DNA of 64,000 nucleotides from Alphaproteobacteria bacterium (GTDB taxonomy: Bacteria; Pseudomonadota; Alphaproteobacteria; Micavibrionales; Micavibrionaceae): positions 124,001 through 188,000 of the forward strand of contig JAGNLJ010000002.1 in the NCBI GenBank assembly GCA_017999645.1, given 5' to 3'. This document shows, one piece after another, positions 8,752 through 17,326 of the stretch. Within the stretch, counting starts at the first letter, position 1. Every line of letters starts with the position of its first letter. The notes beneath the pieces were generated by a model that saw only the letters and a list, made by a program, of their open reading frames with translations, was not told where the DNA came from and ran no database searches. Both the position numbers and the translations under genes were made by a program.

Positions 8752-9264
8752 TTATCCTTCCGTAAGCCTGTAGAAAATATGGTTGCCGATGGCGGCGACG
8801 GGCGTTTCGCCGCGCGCCCAGTAAGGGTCTGTGCCCCGCGCGTGGTAATGCGTGGCACCGTCTGTTGAATCCGGGATGGCTCCTTCGGCGGCGCGGCGGG
8901 CAATGCGCATGGCGGTTGCGAAATAGAGATCCTTCTCGTCCACGGCTTGGAGTTTTTGAAAATTCGCGTCGCTCCGATTCCAGCAGGAAAATTGATATGG
9001 TTTCTGACACACCTGGATGATGTTTTCACCCCACCACCAGCGACCGTTGTTTTCCGCCGCGATTTTCACGCGGTTCAGCACAACGCTGGCGACCGCTTCC
9101 ATGCCTGCGGTTCCCTCGCCCCTCGCCTCGCCCCAGAGTGTGCGGGTGAGCGTATCGATTTCAATGCCACGGTAAAAATCATTCATATCCTTGTCCTTTA
9201 CCTGTTTTACGCGCACGTTTTTTCCCGCGCCCATTTTGAGCGCGATCAATTTCGGTTTTTTCAT
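8752..9264 (-). CDS. SleB-type cell wall hydrolase (endolysin)
   Basis: A 170-residue protein with the Hydrolase_2/SleB core: LTRTLWGEARGEG (first catalytic Glu), AVASVVLNRV, a QVCQKPYQFSCW segment, and TDGATHYHARGTDPYWARG near the C-terminus. The family cleaves peptidoglycan and is common as phage endolysin and in spore cortex lysis. Two starts are possible: 9264 (used here, weak GGGA upstream) or 9186 (MNDFYRGIEID), which has AAAGGA 9 bases upstream and would remove a basic 26-residue leader. No signal peptide is seen, so export would need the holin. It lies between a membrane coiled-coil protein and the transglycosylase-like gene. Confidence 0.85.
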   Translation of the reverse strand: MKKPKLIALKMGAGKNVRVKQVKDKDMNDFYRGIEIDTLTRTLWGEARGEGTAGMEAVASVVLNRVKIAAENNGRWWWGENIIQVCQKPYQFSCWNRSDANFQKLQAVDEKDLYFATAMRIARRAAEGAIPDSTDGATHYHARGTDPYWARGETPVAAIGNHIFYRLTEG

Positions 9265-9277
9265 TTATAATTTTTCC

Positions 9278-9601
9278 CTAGTCGGAGGTTTTTGCTTTTA
9301 ACGCTTCGGCCTTGAGTGCCGTTGCATCGAGCTTAGATTCAATACGCAGCAGATGACTGGTGAGGCGCCCTTCCAGTTCGCGAAGGTCCGTCTGCGAGGC
9401 GTAGGTTTTCGCGACCTCAAGCTTGAAGGCATTGAGCGCCTCGCGTAGCTGGTCGCTCCGCCGCGCGAGAAGCGCGTGCAGGTCGTCGACGGCCATTTCG
9501 GAATCCTGGCGCGTCCGCCAGATCAGCCAAAAAAGGCCGGCCATGGCCGGCAGATCGAACACCGTAATCCACCAGACCAGATCGCTTGAAATATTCATCA
9601 T
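9278..9601 (-). CDS. Membrane-anchored coiled-coil phage protein (spanin-like?)
   Basis: A 107-residue protein with one N-terminal membrane helix (residues about 8-28, LVWWITVFDLPAMAGLFWLIW), followed by a long charged helix with heptad character (SDQLREALNAFKLEV, TDLRELEGRLTSHLLRIESKL). This is the shape of an inner-membrane spanin or of a phage protein tethering a coiled coil in the periplasm. It lies directly between the terminase and the endolysin, where lysis accessories often sit. No second (outer membrane) spanin gene was found, so the function remains tentative. Confidence 0.6.
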   Translation of the reverse strand: MMNISSDLVWWITVFDLPAMAGLFWLIWRTRQDSEMAVDDLHALLARRSDQLREALNAFKLEVAKTYASQTDLRELEGRLTSHLLRIESKLDATALKAEALKAKTSD

Positions 9602-9613
9602 GATTTGTTCTCT

Positions 9614-11098
9614 TTAAACTTCGAAATTCGTCTCAGCCTTGTGCTGCTTTTTGTTTTTCATCCAATTTTGCGCGCCAGTGCCGTAAATTCTGGTTAAACG
9701 CACGGGCTGCTGTGAAATCGCGCCAGCCGCGGCGTCCAGCCCATCGTCATGGCCGCGGGACATGCCGGGCCGCCATTCGCGCATCTCGGTCATGAACGGC
9801 GTTTTCAGAACAGATTCATGAACGAACAGGCGACGCGCGGCGAGCACGGCGTCGAATGCTTCCAAAATTCGGATATCCTTGGGCCGCGTGTTGCTTATTT
9901 CCTTCACGCTGCACGGCGTTTTCGAACGCGCCATTTCATTGTGCAGGATAGCCGGAAGAAATTTTCCGATACCGTTATTTTCAACCGACAGCGCGGGGAG
10001 GTAATTTTCTTTTGCAATATTCGCCACCTGCCTGCATTGCGCCGTCGCTTCGTCAGGATCGGCATTTTTATTTGTGGTCAGATAAACAAGGCGGTGAAGA
10101 TATAAATTTCCCTTTTCATCCGCGAACACGATTGCGAAGACAGAATTATCACCGCGCGGCGAGCCGTACGCGGGATCCCACCAGCCTGACGCACCAACCA
10201 GTCTTTCCCCTTTTAAAAAGAGCGATTGAATTTCCTTCGTGTAATCAAGTTCGTGGCTGTAGACCTGCAGGACTTCAGGATCGAGCCGCCCTTCTGTAAT
10301 GTTCACGGGCCTGAGCATCATTTGCGAAGCGAATTTGTTTGGGCCAGTTTGAGTCTTGATGCGGTCGAGAAAATAAGGTGTGTATTTTTCCGGCCAGGCG
10401 CATTCACCATTTTCATCCTGCACGGGCACGACGAGGCGCTCGTAATCTTTCAGAAATTCATGGTCTTCGCCGATTTCGGAGCGCGGCGTATCGGCATAAA
10501 TACTATAATAGGTGTGCGGCGTGCCGATTAAAATCTGCGTGCCGCCGGGTGCAAGTATGTATTCCATTTCCATCAGGCGCTCGCGCAGATCCTCGCGCTT
10601 TGGCGCCGTGTCGCAGGTGTTCGGAACCTCCACGTCATCGCAAATCACGATGTCGGCGCGGCTTCCCGTGATGTTAGATGTGATGCCGCGCGCGAGCATA
10701 GACGGATCGCGCAGCTGTATCATACGCTTCACCGTAAAGCGGCTCGACGCCCACTGATCCGGGTCATCCGGTTTCATCTCCTTGGTCAGCGGATGCGTCT
10801 CGATGATTTTTTTGACCTGCCGCACCATCTTGCGCGCGAGGATAGAGTCCGCCGCCAAAACAAGGATGCGCAAATCCCTGTTGCGATATAAAAGCCATGC
10901 CGCAAAAAGCCCCATGATCGTGCTCTTGCCGCTCGAGCGGAATGCCATCATCAGCAGGCGCGTGTTTTTCTTCTTCCAGTTCCATTCCAGCCAATCCGCC
11001 ATTTTCGAATGCAAAACCGGGGTGCTGAATTTCATCTGCTGGTTCCACAAAACCATAAACAAATGGAAATCCGCCTCGCGGATTGCATATCGGCTCAT
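9614..11098 (-). CDS. Phage terminase large subunit
   Basis: A 494-residue packaging motor. The ATPase domain has a Walker A variant RSSGKST at 54-60 and Walker B VICDDVE at 151-157. A motif-III-like LIGTPHTYYS follows. The nuclease domain has the acidic residues expected of an RNase H-like fold (GWWDPAYGS and RGHDDGLDAA). The layout resembles T7 gp19-type terminases. Its ATG overlaps the stop of the upstream small gene by 4 bases, typical of terS-terL coupling. All motifs look intact, so packaging could still work. Confidence 0.93.
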   Translation of the reverse strand: MSRYAIREADFHLFMVLWNQQMKFSTPVLHSKMADWLEWNWKKKNTRLLMMAFRSSGKSTIMGLFAAWLLYRNRDLRILVLAADSILARKMVRQVKKIIETHPLTKEMKPDDPDQWASSRFTVKRMIQLRDPSMLARGITSNITGSRADIVICDDVEVPNTCDTAPKREDLRERLMEMEYILAPGGTQILIGTPHTYYSIYADTPRSEIGEDHEFLKDYERLVVPVQDENGECAWPEKYTPYFLDRIKTQTGPNKFASQMMLRPVNITEGRLDPEVLQVYSHELDYTKEIQSLFLKGERLVGASGWWDPAYGSPRGDNSVFAIVFADEKGNLYLHRLVYLTTNKNADPDEATAQCRQVANIAKENYLPALSVENNGIGKFLPAILHNEMARSKTPCSVKEISNTRPKDIRILEAFDAVLAARRLFVHESVLKTPFMTEMREWRPGMSRGHDDGLDAAAGAISQQPVRLTRIYGTGAQNWMKNKKQHKAETNFEV

Positions 11099-11397
11099 TC
11101 ATTGCTCTTTCTTTGTTCCCGGATTTCGTTGATTTCGGCCTCGGCCTTTTCGATCTGGCTCTCGAGTTCATCGTCGCCGGAGCCGATGTCTTTAACTACA
11201 TCCGCCGTTTTCATTATTGATTTTACGTGCGCCATTACCGCCCGCCCGACATCCTGCTGTAATTTTATTTTTTTAATTTCTTCTTCGGTTGAGCTGGAGC
11301 GCTGACTTTTTTCGTAAGCGCTCACTGCTTCTTTTACGGCATGCGGCAACAGCGCGGCGAACTCGCGCAGCGCCTCTTCCATCGCTTCGTTCTGCAT
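11095..11397 (-). CDS. Putative terminase small subunit
   Basis: A 100-residue, mostly helical, charged protein with a C-terminal coiled coil (DELESQIEKAEAEINEIREQ). AGGAAAATC sits directly before the ATG. The function is proposed only from position: it overlaps the large terminase by 4 bases and is the first gene after a terminator. No helix-turn-helix was recognised with confidence. It could equally be a generic phage helical protein. Confidence 0.5.
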   Translation of the reverse strand: MQNEAMEEALREFAALLPHAVKEAVSAYEKSQRSSSTEEEIKKIKLQQDVGRAVMAHVKSIMKTADVVKDIGSGDDELESQIEKAEAEINEIREQRKSNE

Positions 11398-11410
11398 GAT
11401 TTTCCTGAAA

Positions 11411-11436
11411 TAATAAAAGCCCGCAGTCAGCGGGCC
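11411..11436 (-). terminator. Rho-independent terminator after the GH25 lysin gene
   Basis: Read on the minus strand, GCCCGC pairs with GCGGGC (11430-11435 and 11419-11424) around a 5-base loop, followed by TTTTATTATTT. It lies 24 bases after the stop of the GH25 gene and before the terminase genes, so transcripts of the structural block should end or thin out here. Confidence 0.75.
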
Positions 11437-11460
11437 TGGAATGAATAAAATAAAACTATT

Positions 11461-12171
11461 CTAGAATTCAGAAAGCGGATTCAGTGCATTCAGATCCACC
11501 GGACCTGTAATGCCGGGGATGCGCGCATTGTCGGCGTATTGCCATATTTTCCATTCAGGAAAAACAGACTCGTCCGGCTTCCTGAAAACATCGCGCACCC
11601 AAAGTGGATATGTCTCATAATCTGTGTCACTCAAATATTGCTTATAGAATTGATAGGTCGTGTATAAAACAGGTCGTTCGCCATAGTGCTTTTCCACCGC
11701 ATCAATATAGTCACGCAATTCCTTAAGAACCAGGTCACGCGATGGGCGTTCCTTACAGTTGCCGACAAATTCCAGATCGATAACCGGTGCCAGAGCATCG
11801 GTTTCCTTCGGAACAAAATCTATAAAATTCGCAGCCTGCTCAGCGCCTTTCCTGCATAAAGTGAAGAAATGATATGCACCTGCTTTAAAAGCAGCAGCGC
11901 GGGCACTATTCCAGTTTTTGAGGAATTTTTTGTCCTTGTAGTCGCCGCCTTCGGTCGCCTTGATGTAAACGAAACTAAATTGATCCTGCGGGATTTCATT
12001 CCAGCGAATATCACCCTGGTGATGCGAAACATCGAGGCCGTGCACGGGAAACTCTTTAGCCGAAGGATAATTGAACCGCCACAGGCCTTGCGTGTAGGCT
12101 AAATGTGCGGCGATTAAAACCGCAACGATAATGAATAAAAACGTTATAATTTTATGAGTGTATCGCGGCAT
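11461..12171 (-). CDS. GH25 muramidase with N-terminal membrane anchor or signal
   Basis: A 236-residue lysozyme of glycoside hydrolase family 25, which cleaves the MurNAc-GlcNAc bond. A hydrophobic segment (residues 9-25, ITFLFIIVAVLIAAHLA) acts as signal or anchor (SAR-like or membrane-tethered). The catalytic region is intact: GLDVSHHQGDIRW (Asp47), FVYIKATEGGDYKD, AGAYHFF and the paired acids in VIDLEF (Asp132, Glu134). The C-terminal PLWVRD and WQYADNARIPGI match the family. It overlaps the upstream membrane-protein gene by 20 bases. With its own export signal it could act without a holin. Confidence 0.88.
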   Translation of the reverse strand: MPRYTHKIITFLFIIVAVLIAAHLAYTQGLWRFNYPSAKEFPVHGLDVSHHQGDIRWNEIPQDQFSFVYIKATEGGDYKDKKFLKNWNSARAAAFKAGAYHFFTLCRKGAEQAANFIDFVPKETDALAPVIDLEFVGNCKERPSRDLVLKELRDYIDAVEKHYGERPVLYTTYQFYKQYLSDTDYETYPLWVRDVFRKPDESVFPEWKIWQYADNARIPGITGPVDLNALNPLSEF

Positions 12172-12508
12172 TTTTATTATTAAAAAATTTCAGCATATAT
12201 CCTACAAACGCCACAGGCCCGACTAAAACCAGATAACACAACGCGGAGAGTATGACAGGCTCCATAAAAAACGACCACTTAATCCTGCAAGGCTCATCCT
12301 CAATCATAAAGTCATATGCTTCACCATTCGCCACCGATATACAAAAATCCGGCCAATGATATTCATCCAGATGCAAAAGCCAGATAACTACGATCAAGCC
12401 CGCACAGAAGACAGACATGGTAATAATATACCATTTGCAAACCTTAATTATTTGATCTAAGCCACGGCTTTTTCTTATAGACTTCGCCGACAAAGTTTCC
12501 GAATTCAT
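12152..12508 (-). CDS. Two-helix membrane protein overlapping a second transglycosylase-like gene
   Basis: A 118-residue protein with two membrane helices, about 25-46 (WYIITMSVFCAGLIVVIWLL) and 85-108 (PVILSALCYLVLVGPVAFVG), separated by an acidic, Cys-containing loop of about 40 residues likely in the periplasm. Its first 65 bases overlap the upstream SLT-type gene and its end overlaps the GH25 gene by 20 bases, so the three are tightly coupled. It is not obviously homologous to the 87-residue protein at 7573-7836, but the position and shape are the same. Role unknown; a lysis regulator or immunity-like protein is a reasonable guess. Confidence 0.6.
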   Translation of the reverse strand: MNSETLSAKSIRKSRGLDQIIKVCKWYIITMSVFCAGLIVVIWLLHLDEYHWPDFCISVANGEAYDFMIEDEPCRIKWSFFMEPVILSALCYLVLVGPVAFVGYMLKFFNNKNAAIHS

Positions 12509-13073
12509 CTATATTTTCCATGCCCGAATAATGCCATACAGAACCTATTTTCTCTGGCGTAGGGCGCTCTATCCTATCATGAATTCTTTTTAATAAAACC
12601 GTTCCTGCCTCAATATTTACATCTGGATCATACATATCTTCCTGCTTTTTTTTAACCAGTTCAGCCCATTTCTCTTTTTTAATGTTCATAGGTAAAATAC
12701 TATCAGACATGTTAATTGGCTCAGTTATTTTCCCATACCATCCGCGTGTATTTTCTGCGTACATAACCGCCCTAACGAGATCCGGGTCAATATTATGTTT
12801 TTCAGAGTGCTTGAGAATGATTTTATTATGCTTCTGAACCGCAGCGTTGCCAGCAGAAGGCCTAGAAAAATTTCTTAGAATGTTTCTTCCTTCTTCTATA
12901 AGAGATTGTTTCGTTACTCTCTTGCCTGAGTTCGCGGGAAGGCGACGGTCAATGATTTGAAAAATCGCCGGTTTATCTTCCTTGATGTATTTTTCTCTTT
13001 CTACTCCTAAATTGATTACGGGTCTGTATGGACCATAAGGGCGCGGCGGCCCGAACATTTCCTGCTTTGCCAT
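12444..13073 (-). CDS. Second SLT-type transglycosylase-like phage protein
   Basis: A 209-residue protein whose C-terminal half parallels the one at 7784-8746: IDPDLVRAVMYAENTRGWYG with probable catalytic Glu107, then LPMNI and DPDVNIEAGTVLLKRIHDRI. The N-terminus carries the same proline-rich motif (PRPYGPYRP, residues 10-18) but no peptidoglycan-binding domain. It is AT-rich (about 21-23 G/C per 60 bases around 12541-12660) unlike adjacent structural genes. It may be a virion-borne enzyme that opens the wall during DNA entry, or an effector paired with the overlapping membrane protein. Confidence 0.68.
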   Translation of the reverse strand: MAKQEMFGPPRPYGPYRPVINLGVEREKYIKEDKPAIFQIIDRRLPANSGKRVTKQSLIEEGRNILRNFSRPSAGNAAVQKHNKIILKHSEKHNIDPDLVRAVMYAENTRGWYGKITEPINMSDSILPMNIKKEKWAELVKKKQEDMYDPDVNIEAGTVLLKRIHDRIERPTPEKIGSVWHYSGMENIDEFGNFVGEVYKKKPWLRSNN

Positions 13074-13088
13074 TAATAATTCTCCCGA

Positions 13089-13580
13089 TCAATTTGAGTA
13101 TAAGAATTCCAGGTTCCTCCGCTCGGCCTGCGAGGTCAGCTCCAGGAGATTCAATGAATGTCTTCCTTCCACATCCAGCCGTTCGGATTGATTTCTGAGA
13201 TTGTCCAGCTGCTCGCGCTTGAGCTTTTCCTGCTCGCTCTCCTCAAACAACCCAAGCAAAACCGCTTCGGATGAACCGCCATTGCTGCTAATGCCCTGCG
13301 AGCCAAAACGCGCGCGTTGCCGGGCGACGGCCCGGCGAAGAGTCTGAAGACGTTCGCTTTCAGCGAACCGGGCATCTGCGGCGCGGATGCGCTCGTTCAT
13401 GGCCATTTGCTGCTGTTCATTCGCGTATCGCAGGTTTTCCTGTTTTTTTTGCACACGCGATTCATGCATCATTACGCCGTATCTGGCTATCATGCTGAGT
13501 GCCGGGGCGAAAGCCTGCGTACCCGGAATGACTGCTGACAGAACGGGAAGAATGCCAATTGCTTTTTTTGCTGATCCCAT
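13089..13580 (-). CDS. Helical phage protein, gp14-like internal or ejection protein candidate
   Basis: The start at 13580 (MGSAKKAIGILPV) gives 163 residues; a longer frame to 13673 lies inside the nozzle gene. The N-terminus is hydrophobic and Ala/Gly-rich (GILPVLSAVIPGTQAFAPAL), followed by a long charged coiled coil (about 45-155, rich in Gln, Arg, Glu). In T7-like phages a small protein with this layout directly downstream of the tail nozzle gene is an internal virion protein (gp14). That is the basis of the call; sequence similarity was not tested. It overlaps the end of the upstream gene. Confidence 0.55.
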   Translation of the reverse strand: MGSAKKAIGILPVLSAVIPGTQAFAPALSMIARYGVMMHESRVQKKQENLRYANEQQQMAMNERIRAADARFAESERLQTLRRAVARQRARFGSQGISSNGGSSEAVLLGLFEESEQEKLKREQLDNLRNQSERLDVEGRHSLNLLELTSQAERRNLEFLYSN

Positions 13581-13597
13581 GGGATTTTCCTTTGCTG

Positions 13598-15499
13598 TTA
13601 GTCGTTGACCTTGATTTCGGCGTTGACCGATAGAAGCGTGAATGGCAGCGGCGCGCTTTGCTCGATGCGCCACAATCCACGTGTACGGTCCGACTGCCAG
13701 CCGAGGGCGCGGACTTTTATGTCACCGCTGACGAGTGGCGGCGGCTCATCGGGCATTTCTTCTTCGCTGATCCGGAGCAGCGATATGTCTTTGAGGCCGC
13801 GCCCAACATCAAGCTTTAACGCAGCGGTTTCCTGCAAGCGAAAGATTGCCTGCACAAGCCGCAGTTTCAGCCTGCTCCCTGCAATGCCTAGCTCGCTTGG
13901 CGGTAGCGGTTCAATGATATGCGCATAAGGTAAACCGATAACAACTTCACTCACTTCATCTTCCAGCGTGATTTCGCCGCCCGTTACGGTTTTGTCGGGC
14001 TGAATAAATCCATCAGCTACGATTGAAACTTCGAGCCCTTCAAGATGACCGAGCCCAGACCATGTATCGGCAGGCGTTTCCGCTGTTCCCGTCAGTGCTG
14101 AATCCAGATGAATTGCTTCGTCGAACTGCTCGATCGTATAAACGCCATCCCGGTTGACGAGCACATAAATTTCATCACCGACGACAGCGATGGATTTCAT
14201 CAGCCCTTCCGTCGTGTGCAACGTCCAGCCGCCCACATTTTCCGAGCGTAATGCCGTATAGGTTGCAAATTGCCCATCCTCGCGCAGCACATAAAGAAGG
14301 CGGTTTTTAGGGTCGTAATCCTGATCTACCGGATTTACAATCATGTGCCGCGCAAGCAATGCAATATCGGTCGAACGATAAGCCTGCTCGATATCAGTGT
14401 ATAAAAATTCCTGAATGCCGCGTCCGCTGCGCGCGATAAACATCGTGGCGCCGTCCACGTTGACCGGCGGGATATAGCGTTCGATCATAGATCCGATACG
14501 CGTCTGGCGCCTGATCTGCACTTCGGCAGGCGTCAACGGATCGCCGCTGACCATCCATTCCGCGCCGGATGTAAAAACCTGCAAATGGCGCCCGGAAAAA
14601 ATACCGCGGATGGCGTTGACCTGGTCGGAGAGGATTGCAAACTCGATCGCTTCGTCGTCAAGCCCCGTACCGGGATTGAAATTCATCAAATCGCCTGAAC
14701 GTGAGAACCATAAACGGTTCGGCAGATCACGGCTGCCCCCGATCACGAGGCGGTCCTGATGGAACGCCGATGTCACGGGATAGCCGCGCACCGGGCTGAA
14801 GGCCTGCTCTTCCCAGTCCAGCGTTGCCCCTGTACCCGCCAGCGTTTCGATAACGGTCACAGTGACGGAAGTCGCCGTACCCACAGCTGTGATGAGCACT
14901 TCCTTGCCGCCAACGCGCAAGCGTGTCTCGTCATGACCCGCCTCGAACACCGCAGCGGAGGCTGTAAGCGTAATCGAGCCGGTCGTGCCGCTAGGCGTCA
15001 CCGTCACAGCAGTATCTGCGAATTTGAAATAAGGCTGGTGCATCACGTTGTTTCCGTCTGTGAAAAACACCCAATCACTCAGCGTCCATGTACCGCCGCT
15101 ACCGCGCGTGAGTTTTTTCGGCGCGACGTCGGGATGGGTGAATAAAATCGTGTCGGCGCTTTGCGTCCAGGCAAGCTGGCGGATATGTGCCAGCGTCCAA
15201 GGCGCGGCGATGGTTTCATCCAGCACCCCATCGGCATAGACATTGATTTCCTCATCGGTGAGGACCAGCAAGTAAGTCTGCTCGGTATTGAATTCGAATG
15301 ATATAAGCTTGCCATCGCCTTCAGCCAGATCGATGAAAGCCATTCCAGCGCGGCGCTTCACACCGCCGGTCGGGCTGATGAAAACGTTGCGCAGAGCTAA
15401 CGCGCCGTTCTGGTACGCAGCGAGATCGCCTCGTCCCAGCAGTTCGGGCGACAATTCACCGGCGGTGAATGTCGTTTTGTGTTCGTGCATACGAGTCAT
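13598..15499 (-). CDS. Phage tail nozzle protein (tail tubular protein B-like)
   Basis: A 633-residue protein beginning near MTRMHEHKTTFTAGELSPEL, followed by GALALRNVFISPTGGVKRRAG, a very characteristic N-terminus of gp12-like nozzle proteins of T7-type phages. The rest is beta-rich with propeller-like repeats (FWTLH, GQFATYTALRSENVGGW, GVYTIEQF). The protein forms the distal end of the short tail and the DNA exit. It follows the gp11-like adaptor after 11 bases. Start could be residue 4 (MHEHKT). Confidence 0.85.
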   Translation of the reverse strand: MTRMHEHKTTFTAGELSPELLGRGDLAAYQNGALALRNVFISPTGGVKRRAGMAFIDLAEGDGKLISFEFNTEQTYLLVLTDEEINVYADGVLDETIAAPWTLAHIRQLAWTQSADTILFTHPDVAPKKLTRGSGGTWTLSDWVFFTDGNNVMHQPYFKFADTAVTVTPSGTTGSITLTASAAVFEAGHDETRLRVGGKEVLITAVGTATSVTVTVIETLAGTGATLDWEEQAFSPVRGYPVTSAFHQDRLVIGGSRDLPNRLWFSRSGDLMNFNPGTGLDDEAIEFAILSDQVNAIRGIFSGRHLQVFTSGAEWMVSGDPLTPAEVQIRRQTRIGSMIERYIPPVNVDGATMFIARSGRGIQEFLYTDIEQAYRSTDIALLARHMIVNPVDQDYDPKNRLLYVLREDGQFATYTALRSENVGGWTLHTTEGLMKSIAVVGDEIYVLVNRDGVYTIEQFDEAIHLDSALTGTAETPADTWSGLGHLEGLEVSIVADGFIQPDKTVTGGEITLEDEVSEVVIGLPYAHIIEPLPPSELGIAGSRLKLRLVQAIFRLQETAALKLDVGRGLKDISLLRISEEEMPDEPPPLVSGDIKVRALGWQSDRTRGLWRIEQSAPLPFTLLSVNAEIKVND

Positions 15500-15510
15500 T
15501 ATTTCTCCGA

Positions 15511-16080
15511 TTATTTTCTGGCGTCTATGAGGCTGAAATTCTCAAGCTTTCCGGGCGTGTCCTGCTGCGCGTCGATCTGGCGCGCGCGCTGAAATTCAAC
15601 GTCGGCAATTTTGTAGAGCGTTTCGGCGCGGCCTGTATTTTCCGTGACCGGTATCGTGAATTCGGCGGCAAGACGCGTGATCAGCGCCTGGTCGAAATAT
15701 GGCGGAAATTCTTCTTCCTCGGGCCGGAATATATAAGTGAGGACCACATCGGTTGAATTGGTATGCAGCGCACCTTTTGCTATGCGGTAGTTCAGTCCGC
15801 GGCCTTTCGTGCCGCTGCCTGCTGAAAGAGCGCGCAGAAAATCTTCGGGGAGCTCGAAGGCGTTACTGTAATCGGCGACAGGCGGCGTCTCCAGTTCTTG
15901 CAGCGCCACCTGCCCGCTTGCGAAGCTCCAGGCATAGGCCGAAAGAAGCGCATCGCGCACGGGGCCGAACAAGGCCCCGGCGATTTCAGATTCCGCAGTG
16001 CCGTCATCGAATGAGGTAATAGGCGCAGCGCCAATGCGAATGAGCGCGCGGCTGCACAAGGCAACATCGTTGAGTGCCAT
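15511..16080 (-). CDS. Phage head-tail adaptor (tail tubular protein A-like)
   Basis: A 189-residue protein with the gp11-type N-terminus ALNDVALCSRALIRIGA, then an acidic segment and YAWSFA (usual W in the DYPWNFA-like motif). A central PEDFLRAL follows, and the C-terminal helices include LAAEFTIPVTEN and ADVEFQRARQIDAQQ. This family joins the portal to the tail nozzle in podoviruses. It lies immediately upstream of the nozzle gene, the conserved gp11-gp12 order. Confidence 0.85.
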   Translation of the reverse strand: MALNDVALCSRALIRIGAAPITSFDDGTAESEIAGALFGPVRDALLSAYAWSFASGQVALQELETPPVADYSNAFELPEDFLRALSAGSGTKGRGLNYRIAKGALHTNSTDVVLTYIFRPEEEEFPPYFDQALITRLAAEFTIPVTENTGRAETLYKIADVEFQRARQIDAQQDTPGKLENFSLIDARK

Positions 16081-16228
16081 TTTAAAATCTCCATAAAAAA
16101 GCGGCGGACGACGGCTTTTTCAAACCATCGCCCGCCACAGGTTGTCGACACGCGGCAGAAAGGGCGGCGAGCGCGTGGATTGGGGAAACGCGCTTCGAGC
16201 CTTTTTGCACCGCTCAGGGAACGGACGG

Positions 16229-16468
16229 TTATGAGTAAACCGTCAGAGACACGGCGCTGCCCGTGTTGCCGGTCACAACATAAAATTTGTTGGCCGGGGT
16301 GCCGTCGGTGTCGACGTTGACGATGATGAAATCGCCCTTGCGCAGCATGGTGACTGCGCTGTTGAAATATCCGGCGTCGGTGACATTGGCATCGGTGGTG
16401 GTGTAGTGCCACAACGTGAAATTATTCGCATAGGCAAGAACACTGAGGTTAGAAGCTGTATAAGCCAT
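16229..16468 (-). CDS. Small beta-rich phage structural protein
   Basis: A 79-residue protein (MAYTASNLSVLAYANNFTLW) predicted to be beta-rich, ending VVTGNTGSAVSLTVYS. It lies between the capsid and adaptor genes, where podoviruses often keep a small decoration or fibre-associated protein. The SD AAGGAGATC sits directly before the ATG. Function is unassigned. The 148 bases between it and the adaptor gene show no further gene. Confidence 0.65.
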   Translation of the reverse strand: MAYTASNLSVLAYANNFTLWHYTTTDANVTDAGYFNSAVTMLRKGDFIIVNVDTDGTPANKFYVVTGNTGSAVSLTVYS

Positions 16469-16489
16469 AGTTGATCTCCTTCAATAAAG

Positions 16490-17326
16490 TTAAGCGTCAG
16501 GCGTTTCATCACAGAAGATCGTGACGATTCCGTTCTCATCGATCAGCCCTGCGCCCTGGCTCATCATGTTGTTGACGAAGTGTGCTGCGCGGTCTCCGTG
16601 CCATGTGATGTCCGTCTGGATGTCGGAGGCCGATGCGTGACCGACAGCATTTTTGTGGTACCAGTAGCAGGAACGGATATCGCTGCCGTCAATCGGCAGA
16701 CCAGAATGCGGGATCCAGGTTGTGCCAAGCCATTGCTTGGCCTGAATGGCCCCGGCAAATGGCAGGCCAGTATCGCCGACATAATCGGCGCTGACGAACT
16801 CGGGGATCGAGAGCAGCTCCGTCCACTGCTTCCAGCCGATGACGGCGAAGCGCTGGCCGTCATCCTGCACGTCGTTCTCGCCGAGCGTTTCAAACGCATT
16901 GCGGATCTTTCCGATAGTCAAGCCGGTGTTGGCTTCGGCAACTGTGTGTGTGGACGCGGTTGCAAGCGCGGTGATGATGAGTTCATCGGTCTTGCGGCCC
17001 AGAGCATACGCACCGGCGCTGGCGATGACCTGGCGCTCGTTGATGTTGCTCTTGAGTTCTTCAAGACGATCGACCCAGTCGCCCGCATAATAGTCGGCGA
17101 GTGTAACCTCGATATTGGTGTGATCGAGATTCATTACAGGAACCATCCCGTGCGTCGATTTGGTCGAGGCCGTGCCCTTGCCGATTTTCTGGAAGACGGC
17201 GGACGAGCCGTTGACGTTGTTGGAAATGCGGACGGTGTTCCTTAATTTGGATCCTTGCCGCTGGTATGCTTCATGAACTTCGCGTTCGAACTGCTTGATA
17301 AAAGCAGTGTCAAAGGATGTGGACAT
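16490..17326 (-). CDS. Phage major capsid protein
   Basis: The start at 17326 (MSTSFDTAFIKQFEREV) gives 278 residues and is preceded by AAGGAG 7 bases upstream; the longer frame to 17428 has no ribosome site. The layout suits a major capsid protein of podovirus prophages: an N-terminal helix that would contact scaffold, an acidic NIEVTLADYYAGDWVDRLEELK segment, then an alpha/beta core with WKQWTELLSIPEFVSADYV and a late GHASASDIQTDITWHGD. It lies downstream of the scaffold gene and has its own strong promoter, as expected for the most abundant virion protein. I did not recognise a precise HK97 subfamily. Confidence 0.8.
   Translation of the reverse strand: MSTSFDTAFIKQFEREVHEAYQRQGSKLRNTVRISNNVNGSSAVFQKIGKGTASTKSTHGMVPVMNLDHTNIEVTLADYYAGDWVDRLEELKSNINERQVIASAGAYALGRKTDELIITALATASTHTVAEANTGLTIGKIRNAFETLGENDVQDDGQRFAVIGWKQWTELLSIPEFVSADYVGDTGLPFAGAIQAKQWLGTTWIPHSGLPIDGSDIRSCYWYHKNAVGHASASDIQTDITWHGDRAAHFVNNMMSQGAGLIDENGIVTIFCDETPDA

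Noticed and set aside
8747..9010. N-terminal extension of the transglycosylase-like gene up to 9010
   Set aside because: The extra 88 residues lie entirely within the SleB-type hydrolase gene in another frame and are Arg/His-rich; the ATG at 8746 fits better.
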